Below are positions 1 through 4,956 of a DNA stretch of 6,084 nt, in pieces (within the stretch, counting starts at the first letter, position 1; the number at the start of each line of letters is the position of its first letter). Both the position numbers and the translations under genes were made by a program. This DNA comes from Collinsella aerofaciens. Its GTDB lineage: Bacteria; Actinomycetota; Coriobacteriia; Coriobacteriales; Coriobacteriaceae. The DNA lies in NCBI GenBank assembly GCA_030841765.1, contig JAUUSS010000123.1:1-6084 (forward strand), read 5' to 3'. The notes below the pieces were generated by a model that was not told the DNA's origin, ran no database searches, and worked only from the letters and a program-made list of their open reading frames with translations.

Positions 1-134
1 GCGTCGTAGCCCTCGTCGGCGACCTTGTCGGCGAGCGCGGTCATCTTCTTGCCGGTCTCGTAGAGCGCCTTGCCGTCCTCGAGATAGCCCTCCTGGTCGA
101 AATGCATGATCTCGATCTTCTCGGTTTCCTTCAT
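1..134 (-). CDS. SIS-domain sugar-phosphate deglycase-like protein, N-terminal 44 codons (partial)
   Basis: Only the first 44 codons are present; the gene runs off the left edge. The ATG at 134-132 is preceded by a strong Shine-Dalgarno stretch (AGAAAGGAGAG) five bases upstream, so the start is secure. The visible protein begins MKETEKIEIMHFDQEGYLED and continues with a predicted helical stretch ending ADKVADEGYDA. The FDQEGYL segment followed by a helix ending just before where an SIS-domain beta strand (usually ...GVGGS/T) should begin is the pattern I recall for N-termini of FrlB/GfrF-type fructoselysine-6-phosphate deglycases. That match is from memory, not from an alignment. It follows the upstream SIS gene by 60 bases on the same strand, so the two are probably co-transcribed. 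The catalytic part is outside the window, so the substrate is open; a general SIS sugar isomerase remains possible. Confidence 0.6.
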   Translation of the reverse strand, partial: MKETEKIEIMHFDQEGYLEDGKALYETGKKMTALADKVADEGYD

Positions 135-149
135 TTGTCTCTCCTTTCT

Positions 150-169
150 GGGGTTGTTTCCACATCCCC
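150..169 (-). other. small hairpin just upstream of the RBS of the partial SIS gene
   Basis: Read on the minus strand, GGGG-A-TGT-GGAA-ACA-A-CCCC folds into a stem of 4+3 pairs with one A/A mismatch and a GGAA (GNRA-type) loop. It ends directly before the AGAAAGGAGAG ribosome binding site. It lacks a T-tract, so a terminator is unlikely. It could protect the processed downstream mRNA or tune translation. This is a weak structure and may be chance. Confidence 0.3.
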
Positions 170-194
170 CATGCCAACGGGCATCAAAACCCGC

Positions 195-1310
195 TTACAT
201 TCCGTAACACTCGGCCGCTTTGGCCTTAAGCGCATTGACTGACTCTTCGTAGCCCTCCGCCTTGACCTCCATTTGCTTGGAGACAGCATCGAGATACGGG
301 TGAACGTCCCATGACTTCAGACGCTCGGCGATTATTGCCGCAATCGTCTGGAAGAACACGAGATTGGGAATTGCACTGAGCAGCGGAGCCACCTGAGGCA
401 CCACAACCTCGTGAGCCCTACCCTTGGGATGGGCCGTGAGCAGCACCGTTTTTGCCGTAACGTTCGATAGCGCATCGGCGATATTCGCAAGACGCTCCGA
501 CCCCTGCGGATCGTCGACAATAAACACCAGGTAGCCCGGAACAATCTGCATCTCGGGACCGTGGACGAACTCCTCGCCTTCGTGATGCATGGCAGGAATC
601 TTGATGGTCTCGCTCAGTTTGAGCGCCGCCTCCTCGGCAACACCGTAGTTGGGGCCGTTGCCGACGACCATAGCGGGCGTGTGCTCAGAAAGCTCGAGCA
701 TGTGGTCTTGGACATATGCCTCGGCGGTCTTGCACATCACGGCATTAGCCTGGATAGCCTCGCGCAGGCCATCAAGACGCTGAGCAACGCCCTTGGCGTC
801 AATCGTTCCGCGCGCCTGACCGCCGTAAATACCAAAGAGCACCAGGTACTCAACGAGAACCTCGACGCCCAGAGTCACAAAGTCCACCGACTCGACACCC
901 ACACCGTAGTCAAGAACGATGTCGGCGTGTTCCTTGATGGGTGCCTCGACGTTTGCCGTGAGCGCAACTGCAGCCATATCGTGTGCGCGCATGTAATCAA
1001 GAGCCGCGATCGTATTGGTCGAATAGCCACTCTGCGAAACGGCAATGTTGAGCGCATGCTGTGGATAGGTGTGTTCAAAATCGACGAAGGCCTCGGGCGT
1101 CACAACGGACACCTGCATCTGCAGCGTATCTTGCAGGAAATCGCGGGTGCAATCCGCAGCATGGCGCGACGAACCCGAAGCAACGATGCGCAGTGCGTCA
1201 AAAGAACCGGACTGGAAAATATCAACGAGCTGCGCTACCAGCTCAGACGAACGCTCGAGGTTCTCCCCCATACGCACATGGGCAAGCTGAACGTAATCGA
1301 GCATCTTCAT
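195..1310 (-). CDS. double SIS-domain protein, probable sugar-phosphate (Amadori product) deglycase/isomerase, GfrE-like
   Basis: A 371-residue cytoplasmic protein with two SIS (sugar isomerase) domains at about 30-165 and 200-340, and no N-terminal glutaminase domain, so it is not a full GlmS. Visible motifs are ASGSS (44-48), SQSGYSTNT (92-100, the phosphosugar-binding loop, compare SQSGETADT of GlmS), DYGVGVESVDFVT (134-146), GNGPNYG (217-223), ALKLSET (229-235) and EGEEFVHGP (244-252, matching GELKHGP of GlmS with its conserved His at 250). The C-terminus lacks the catalytic-lysine tail (LAKSVTVE type) of GlmS. The combination of ASGSS, SQSGxSTN and DYGVGxExVxxVT is what I recall for GfrE-type glucoselysine-6-phosphate deglycases; this is family recollection, not a search. 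The ATG at 1310 has GAGGTGA five bases upstream; the alternative Met3 codon is 11 bases away, so the first is preferred. A second SIS gene follows and GntR regulators precede. Substrate assignment is inference; AgaS-like or other aminosugar roles are possible. Confidence 0.8.
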   Translation of the reverse strand: MKMLDYVQLAHVRMGENLERSSELVAQLVDIFQSGSFDALRIVASGSSRHAADCTRDFLQDTLQMQVSVVTPEAFVDFEHTYPQHALNIAVSQSGYSTNTIAALDYMRAHDMAAVALTANVEAPIKEHADIVLDYGVGVESVDFVTLGVEVLVEYLVLFGIYGGQARGTIDAKGVAQRLDGLREAIQANAVMCKTAEAYVQDHMLELSEHTPAMVVGNGPNYGVAEEAALKLSETIKIPAMHHEGEEFVHGPEMQIVPGYLVFIVDDPQGSERLANIADALSNVTAKTVLLTAHPKGRAHEVVVPQVAPLLSAIPNLVFFQTIAAIIAERLKSWDVHPYLDAVSKQMEVKAEGYEESVNALKAKAAECYGM

Positions 1311-1325
1311 CGTCTCACCTCGTTA

Positions 1326-1342
1326 CAAATCATTAGTATTTG
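1326..1342. promoter_or_regulatory. imperfect dyad CAAAT-N7-ATTTG upstream of the SIS gene
   Basis: CAAAT at 1326-1330 and ATTTG at 1338-1342 form an inverted repeat with a seven-base spacer, beginning 15 bases upstream of the SIS start codon and just before its ribosome binding site. The extended half-sites (TTACAAAT and TGTCAAAT) agree in six of eight bases. It could be a second regulator site or a short hairpin in the leader, but a chance AT-rich dyad is equally plausible. Confidence 0.22.
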
Positions 1343-1427
1343 ACACCAATCACAGTTACAGGTTACGGCTTTTTGATACCTCTTTGTCGATTAATTTATC
1401 CCCTTCGGCGAACGGTCGATTTTGAGC

Positions 1428-1456
1428 TATGTAAGGTTGTATATACAGTCGGTCAA
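1428..1456 (-). promoter_or_regulatory. candidate sigma-70-type promoter of the SIS operon
   Basis: Minus-strand TTGACC (1456-1451, five of six matches to the -35 consensus) is followed after exactly 17 bases by TACATA (1433-1428), a weak -10 with three of six matches. Transcription would start near 1421 and give a leader of about 110 bases before the SIS start codon. The operator-like palindrome 1438-1447 lies inside the spacer, a typical position for a repressor site. The good -35, ideal spacing and operator support it; the weak -10 is the main doubt. Confidence 0.45.
1438..1447. promoter_or_regulatory. probable GntR/UTRA operator TGTATATACA
   Basis: A perfect 10-base palindrome, TGTATATACA, lies between the GntR pair and the SIS genes. 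HutC-type GntR regulators with UTRA domains, such as TreR, typically bind AT-centred palindromes with GT...AC halves, and this core matches that style. It sits in the spacer of the candidate SIS promoter, so a bound regulator would block transcription. One of the two adjacent GntR proteins is the obvious candidate ligand-responsive repressor. Binding is inferred; the palindrome itself is directly visible. Confidence 0.6.
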
Positions 1457-1503
1457 ATTGCCCAAACAGACCGGCTGTTACCGCGCGCGATGCAAAGCCC
1501 CAG

Positions 1504-2217
1504 CTAGTACGTATAGGTGTAGCCGCCCGCATCGCCACGATTGAAGGACTTTACATACTCGATAGCCTGACCGCTCGCGTCATAGCTCACGCATTCCAAA
1601 AGCAAAACAAGATCCCCTTGTTCCAAGCCAAGCAAGCCCGCGTCGCGTGCACCCACCGCCTCGATATCGAGCTTCTCCTGTGCCATGACCGGCTTTCGGC
1701 CCAACATCTCATAGGTCTCGTACAAACTGAAGACCGACACGTCAATATCTTCGATTGTGGGAAACAGCAGGCACGGGATGAACGCCATCTCAATCGATAC
1801 GGGATCGCCGTTGACGCAGTTCAAACGCCGAATCGAATACAGCAAATCGTCCTCGGCAATGCCAAACAGGTTGGCATAATATGGGCCCGCATAACGCTTG
1901 GAACGCGCGAGGATGCAGACGGACGGCTCGCCGCCCGAAGCACGAACCGACTCGCGAAAGCCTCCTGTTCGTTCGTAGGCAACGGGCACTTTCTGCGCCA
2001 CAAACGCGCCCTTTCCGCGGACGCGTCGAATCTGCCCGCGCCGAACCAGCTCATCGACAGCACTTCGAATGGTCGAGCGTGTCGTACCAAATTCCTCGGC
2101 GAGGTCTTTTTCGGACGGAATCATGGAACCCGTGGGATATATACCGCGTTCGATACGCTCTTCAATGCGACGTCGTATGCGCATATAAACCGGGGTGGCA
2201 TCTACTGTTTCAGCCAT
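1504..2217 (-). CDS. GntR-family transcriptional regulator with UTRA domain (second of pair)
   Basis: A 237-residue regulator of the HutC-type GntR group. The winged helix-turn-helix spans about residues 9-73, with the family pattern IPSEKDLAEEFGTTRSTIR (33-51) and the wing RRVRGKGAFV (64-73). The UTRA effector domain follows from about 85 to 230, including RRLNCVNGDPVSIEMAFIP (130-148) and the ending IEYVKSFNRGD (219-229), close to the usual motif for small-molecule (often phosphosugar) sensing. Length is normal for the family. The ATG at 2217 lies inside the end of the upstream GntR gene (16-base overlap), preceded by AGGTGA, which suggests translational coupling. It is the regulator nearest the SIS genes and probably acts at the palindrome 1438-1447. 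It differs clearly in sequence from its neighbour regulator, so this is not a recent duplication. The ligand is unknown; a phosphorylated sugar or Amadori product is a guess from context. Confidence 0.92.
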   Translation of the reverse strand: MAETVDATPVYMRIRRRIEERIERGIYPTGSMIPSEKDLAEEFGTTRSTIRSAVDELVRRGQIRRVRGKGAFVAQKVPVAYERTGGFRESVRASGGEPSVCILARSKRYAGPYYANLFGIAEDDLLYSIRRLNCVNGDPVSIEMAFIPCLLFPTIEDIDVSVFSLYETYEMLGRKPVMAQEKLDIEAVGARDAGLLGLEQGDLVLLLECVSYDASGQAIEYVKSFNRGDAGGYTYTY

Positions 2218-2969
2218 TGTTCACCTGCCACGCTCCTCATGCCGTTCTTTTCACCGTTATCGGCAAAGCGGAACTTTGTGGGCAAAATCACCGATTTGCA
2301 ATGCTCCACAAAACGCATGTCCTTATCAAATTCGATCGTGCTCTCATAGAACACCGGCGTCCCCTCTTCTTGCTGGAGCAGCTCGGCCTCTTCGGCGTTC
2401 AAACGCGAGATGGAGATATGCTCACGTCCATGCTCAACACGCACGCCACCTTCTTTGAGCAAGACATCGTAAAGGCTCTCACACTCAAAATCGTGCTCGG
2501 GAAGCGATGGGCACAGGGACAGGTTAACGTGAGCGGTCTCGATTGACGCCGGCTCGCCCTCAATAAGTCGAACGCGCTGCATGCGGAGCAAGGGAGCGCC
2601 TACAGCCACCCCAAGCTTGTCGGCAAGCGCCTCATCCGCCTCGATGGTCCCGGTGGAAACCAGACGAGAAGAGGGGTGCAGGCCGGCAGTCCGCACAGCA
2701 TCGGAAAAGTTATACGTTTCCTGGAAGATGTTCAGCGGCTTGGGAGGACACACATACGTGCCCGATCCGCGACGGCTCTCGAGCGTTCCACACGAGATAA
2801 GCCGCGTGATACCGGCACGCAACGCCGTACGCGAAACGCCAATCTCTTCGCACAGCACGCGCTCGGCCGGCAGGCGATCGCCGCCGGCAAGCTGATGGTG
2901 CTGGATATACCAAAGAATTCCCTCAACAGCACGATCTTTGGGGGGAATTGCATAAGATTCGCCTGCCAT
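2202..2969 (-). CDS. GntR-family transcriptional regulator with UTRA domain (first of pair)
   Basis: A 255-residue regulator of the HutC-type GntR group. The winged helix-turn-helix covers about residues 12-73, with LPAERVLCEEIGVSRTALR (33-51) and SRRGSGTYV (65-73). The UTRA domain runs from about 85 to 236, with RVRLIEGEPASIETAHVNLS (132-151) and the terminal FVEHCKSVILPTKFRF (220-235). About 20 residues of C-terminal extension follow, and their codons overlap the start of the next GntR gene. The ATG at 2969 has GAGGAG eight bases upstream, a convincing start. The recognition helix (VSRTALRAGITRL) differs from that of the second regulator (TTRSTIRSAVDEL), so the two probably read different operators or respond to different ligands. 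It begins 38 bases after the stop of the small hypothetical gene on the same strand and may share its promoter. Target and ligand cannot be told from the sequence. Confidence 0.92.
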   Translation of the reverse strand: MAGESYAIPPKDRAVEGILWYIQHHQLAGGDRLPAERVLCEEIGVSRTALRAGITRLISCGTLESRRGSGTYVCPPKPLNIFQETYNFSDAVRTAGLHPSSRLVSTGTIEADEALADKLGVAVGAPLLRMQRVRLIEGEPASIETAHVNLSLCPSLPEHDFECESLYDVLLKEGGVRVEHGREHISISRLNAEEAELLQQEEGTPVFYESTIEFDKDMRFVEHCKSVILPTKFRFADNGEKNGMRSVAGEQWLKQ

Positions 2970-3007
2970 TGCACAGACTCCTCATTCAGAAACGTATGCC
3001 GCCAAAA

Positions 3008-3496
3008 TTAGGCCAGCCCTCCCATGGCATCAAATTCTGCCTTGATCTTCTCGGCGACATTCCGATACGACTTATATAGACTTGAATCGCGTTTGACCTC
3101 GTCGGTCATAACGGGAATCTCTAATTTGGAAACCTCGTCTTTTCCCGTCTGAACCGCCACAACAACGCCCATACCAAGACACATATTACGCTTGGCAGCA
3201 TTTATTTTTGCTGCCTTGGCAGGATTTGCCAGGATACGCCGGGCAAATTCCTGTTTAGAGACCGCTTCTTCGGCCTCCGGATCGCCCGCCTCGGCAATCT
3301 CGCACTGCAGCACATCCGCATAGTCAAAAATCTTCGGCTCGCCGCCGCGCTGATGCACGGCCCACTTGCGGCGCGTGGCATCCTGGTAGATAGCCGGCAA
3401 AAACGTAAACCGCGGTGGGTCCAAAATCGTATCCGTGATGGTAAACACATCGGGATCAAAGGCATCCTGCGGGTTTTTCTTCTTGAACAGCCCCAT
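3008..3496 (-). CDS. small cytoplasmic protein of unknown function
   Basis: A 162-residue protein starting MGLFKKK. I chose the ATG at 3496 because GGGAGG lies five bases upstream (3507-3502); an ATG 33 bases further upstream sits at about the predicted transcription start and has no such site. No signal peptide or membrane segment is seen. The layout, with RFTFLPAIYQD (29-39), RKWAVHQRGGEPKIFDYADVLQCEI (43-67), a charged helical stretch (78-103), a strand-like CLGMGVVVAVQT (106-117) and a final helix SLYKSYRNVAEKIKAEF (139-155), resembles small beta-rich (PH-like or SHOCT-associated) proteins of Firmicutes and Actinobacteria in which a 'KIYDYDDI..YEL' strand region and a closing 'YK.AY..A..I' helix recur. 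This likeness is from memory and the usual glycine-rich central loop is absent. Function is unknown. It precedes the GntR pair by 38 bases. Confidence 0.8.
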   Translation of the reverse strand: MGLFKKKNPQDAFDPDVFTITDTILDPPRFTFLPAIYQDATRRKWAVHQRGGEPKIFDYADVLQCEIAEAGDPEAEEAVSKQEFARRILANPAKAAKINAAKRNMCLGMGVVVAVQTGKDEVSKLEIPVMTDEVKRDSSLYKSYRNVAEKIKAEFDAMGGLA

Positions 3497-3501
3497 ATCA
3501 G

Positions 3502-3507
3502 CCTCCC
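3502..3507 (-). promoter_or_regulatory. ribosome binding site GGGAGG that sets the start of the small hypothetical gene
   Basis: Minus-strand GGGAGG lies five bases before the ATG at 3496. It lies inside the upstream-extended reading frame (ATG at 3529) and argues that translation begins at 3496. Confidence 0.75.
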
Positions 3508-3533
3508 GTACTAGCATTAAACAACTCAAGCCG

Positions 3534-3542
3534 AATATAGCA
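3534..3542 (-). promoter_or_regulatory. candidate extended -10 promoter of the small hypothetical gene (and perhaps the GntR pair)
   Basis: Minus-strand TGC-TATATT (3542-3534) matches the extended -10 form TGn-TATAAT with five of six -10 bases. No good -35 lies at 16-18 bases, which is tolerable for extended -10 promoters. Transcription would begin near 3527, leaving a leader of about 30 bases containing the GGGAGG site. The absence of a clear terminator between 3008 and 2969 suggests that the transcript continues into the regulators. Confidence 0.45.
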
Positions 3543-3617
3543 CCAATTTCAAGCCACCGCTTTACCGCATCGGTGCGCGGCGTCTATAGCTCGCCCAGCG
3601 GAAGAGTTCACGGACGA

Positions 3618-3690
3618 GGGCCGGGGTGCCTGCCTTGTTTTGAGAAGTGGGTTCCGCGAACTTCTCAAAACAAGGCAGGCACCCCGGCCC
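3618..3690. repeat. long perfect palindrome, 31-bp stem with 11-base loop
   Basis: Bases 3618-3648 are the exact reverse complement of 3660-3690, with the loop at 3649-3659. The outer part is GC-rich (GGGCCGGGGTGCCTGCC) and the inner part is TTGTTTTGAGAAGT. Within the loop, GTTC (3651-3654) and GAAC (3658-3661) can form a competing small stem. It lies between LacI (ends 3745) and the hypothetical gene (starts 3496), both on the minus strand. Neither side has a T-tract, so it is not a standard intrinsic terminator. A dispersed palindromic element (REP or MITE-like) is the likeliest reading. No open reading frame and no target-site duplication were seen. Confidence 0.85.
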
Positions 3691-3702
3691 CGCCGGCAAA
3701 TA

Positions 3703-3715
3703 GCGGACACTCCGC
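3703..3715 (-). terminator. possible weak terminator hairpin after the LacI-family gene
   Basis: On the minus strand GCGGA-GTG-TCCGC forms a five-pair stem with a three-base loop, followed by TATTT. It begins 30 bases after the LacI stop codon at 3745. The short T-run makes it a weak terminator at best; the much larger palindrome 3618-3690 follows directly and could also halt or stabilise the transcript. Confidence 0.35.
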
Positions 3716-3744
3716 ATGCAATCTATGCAAACAAACAAGTACGC

Positions 3745-4773
3745 TTAGCTACATTCGGTAAGTTCGAGCACGCTGCCCTTAACGATAAGCGCCGGCTCCA
3801 GGACGACCTCTTCGGCACGCCTGCCGCCCCTACCGGCAAGACGCTTGGACATGCAGCCAAAAGCATGCTCCGCAAGGACACCAGGATCCTGCTCAATGGC
3901 GGTCAGCGCCGGCTCAAAGAGAACGTCGGCCGCCGAGTTGTCATAGCTCACCACCGAGATATCGCCCGGGATGCTCTTCCCCATCTCGTGCAAGCGCTTG
4001 AGTAGACCGAGGGCGATGTTATCCGAACTTGCGAACACAGCGGTGGCATCAGTTGCGAGCACCGCCTCCGAGGCCTCGTAGGCACTCGGAATGTAGTACT
4101 CGCTCTCAAACTCCAAACGTGCGTCGATAGGCAGGCCAACCTCGCGCAGCGCGCGCTCATAGCCGGCAAGTCGCTTACGCCCCGTATTGGAACGGCGCGC
4201 GTTAACCAAGCAGGCAATGCGACGGTGACCCTGCTCGATCAGATAGCGAGTGGCCATGTAGCCACCCATCTCGTGGTCGAACATCACTTTGTCGCACTCG
4301 AGCCCCTCAATGGCACGGTCGACCATCACGGCAGGGATAGGCAGATGGCTGACTTCTTCGCGCAGGGCGCGGTCGTCGGAGAACTCGTCACCCACCACCA
4401 GAAAGACACCATCAACGCCGCGCGTTACCAGCTGGCGCAGCAGCTCCAGATCGTCGTCGGCACTTCCACCCGAGCTGGTAATGAAGAGCGCATAGCCGTC
4501 CTCGCGGCAGCGCTTTTCCAGGCTACCGGCGAGCGAAGAAAAAAAGCGGCTCTCGATGTTAGGGACGATAAGGCCCAGGGTGCGCGACTCGCGCATGACC
4601 AGGCTACGCGCAATCTGGTTGGGAACATAGTGGTTGCGCGCCGCGACCTCTTTGATGAGCTTGCGGTTTTCTTCCGAGATGCGACAGGGCCGATTATTGA
4701 GCACAAGCGAGACCGACGAGGGGGAAAGCCCCACCTCCTGGGCGATCTGCTTGAGGGTGACTTTGTTGGCCAT
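3745..4773 (-). CDS. LacI-family transcriptional regulator
   Basis: A 342-residue repressor of normal family length. The DNA-binding helix-turn-helix is VTLKQIAQEVGLSPSSVSLVLNN (5-27), with the minor-groove hinge helix near VPNQIARSLVM (50-60). The periplasmic-binding-like core begins LGLIVPNIESRFFSSLAGSLEKRC (66-89) and includes VDRAIEG (151-157), FDHEMGGYMATRYLIEQGHRRIACL (165-189), RKRLAGYERAL (199-209), VFASSDNIALGLLKRLHEMGKSIPGDISVVSYDN (245-278) and LTAIEQDPGVLAEHAF (290-305), all standard LacI/RbsR/CcpA-like segments. The effector is probably a sugar but cannot be read from the sequence. The ATG at 4773 has GGAAGGAG four bases upstream. It is transcribed away from murB and no sugar gene sits beside it within the window, so its targets may be distant. 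Self-regulation through the dyads in the divergent region is plausible. Confidence 0.93.
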   Translation of the reverse strand: MANKVTLKQIAQEVGLSPSSVSLVLNNRPCRISEENRKLIKEVAARNHYVPNQIARSLVMRESRTLGLIVPNIESRFFSSLAGSLEKRCREDGYALFITSSGGSADDDLELLRQLVTRGVDGVFLVVGDEFSDDRALREEVSHLPIPAVMVDRAIEGLECDKVMFDHEMGGYMATRYLIEQGHRRIACLVNARRSNTGRKRLAGYERALREVGLPIDARLEFESEYYIPSAYEASEAVLATDATAVFASSDNIALGLLKRLHEMGKSIPGDISVVSYDNSAADVLFEPALTAIEQDPGVLAEHAFGCMSKRLAGRGGRRAEEVVLEPALIVKGSVLELTECS

Positions 4774-4808
4774 CTCGCTCCTTCCGGGTTTACGCGCAAT
4801 CTCTTGAA

Positions 4809-4814
4809 AGTATA
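4809..4814 (-). promoter_or_regulatory. -10 element of the LacI-family gene
   Basis: Minus-strand TATACT (4814-4809) matches five of six consensus -10 bases. Transcription would start near 4802, giving a leader of about 28 bases. No clear -35 is found 16-18 bases upstream, but the dyad 4836-4852 overlaps that position, compatible with control by a bound protein. Confidence 0.5.
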
Positions 4815-4835
4815 GCGACTACCCCTCTACCTCGG

Positions 4836-4852
4836 TGATAAACACTTTACCA
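4836..4852. promoter_or_regulatory. operator-like dyad in the lacI-type/murB divergent region
   Basis: TGATAAA-CAC-TTTACCA is an inverted repeat with six of seven pairs around a three-base centre. It covers the expected -35 position of the LacI-family promoter, so a protein bound here could control that gene. LacI-family sites often have a central CG, which this lacks, so another regulator or chance is possible. Confidence 0.3.
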
Positions 4853-4907
4853 ATCCGGTAGACGGCTGTTTTATCGCCGCCAGCGCACCAAATCCGTCCG
4901 GGTGGGG

Positions 4908-4913
4908 TATATT
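4908..4913 (+). promoter_or_regulatory. candidate -10 element of murB
   Basis: TATATT matches five of six -10 bases and would place the transcription start near 4920, with a leader of about 37 bases before the murB ATG. There is no recognisable -35 at the right distance, so the assignment is moderate. Confidence 0.42.
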
Positions 4914-4914
4914 G

Positions 4915-4924
4915 CAATCGATTG
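4915..4924. promoter_or_regulatory. CG-centred palindrome CAATCGATTG at the murB transcription start
   Basis: A perfect 10-base palindrome with a central CG, in the context TTGCAATCGATTGATG. CG-centred palindromes are typical of LacI-family operators, and this one lies directly behind the murB -10 element and between murB and the divergent LacI-family gene. If bound, it would block murB transcription. This is an inference from position and symmetry only. Confidence 0.35.
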
Positions 4925-4941
4925 ATGACAACGACCACCAA

Positions 4942-4948
4942 AAGGCGG
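4942..4948 (+). promoter_or_regulatory. ribosome binding site of murB
   Basis: AAGGCGG lies eight bases before the ATG at 4957 and decides that start. The in-frame TTG at 4912 overlaps the -10 element and has no such site. Confidence 0.65.
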
Positions 4949-4956
4949 ATATTCGT

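Noticed and set aside
561..1343. Long plus-strand open frame (260 codons) opposite the SIS gene
   Set aside because: It lies antisense to a clear SIS protein, shows no recognisable domain and is explained by codon bias of the real gene on the other strand.
1482..1489. Alternating CGCGCGCG tract
   Set aside because: A short GC-rich alternating run is expected in a GC-rich genome and nothing around it suggests a role.
1356..1538. 60-codon minus-strand frame in the gap between GntR and SIS genes
   Set aside because: It overlaps the end of the GntR gene in another frame and runs through the promoter and operator region; no ribosome binding site or family likeness was seen.
1618..2349. Plus-strand open frame (243 codons) opposite the GntR genes
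   Set aside because: It is a shadow of two well-supported GntR/UTRA genes; the protein has no family features and no ribosome binding site was noted.
3497..3529. Upstream ATG adding 11 residues to the small hypothetical protein
   Set aside because: It falls at the predicted transcription start and the GGGAGG site favours the ATG at 3496.
3618..3690. Reading the long palindrome as an intrinsic terminator
   Set aside because: The stem is far longer than usual and neither strand carries a T-tract after it.
4912..4956. Upstream TTG start for murB adding 15 residues
   Set aside because: The TTG overlaps the -10-like TATATT and has no ribosome binding site, while the ATG at 4957 has AAGGCGG at a good distance.
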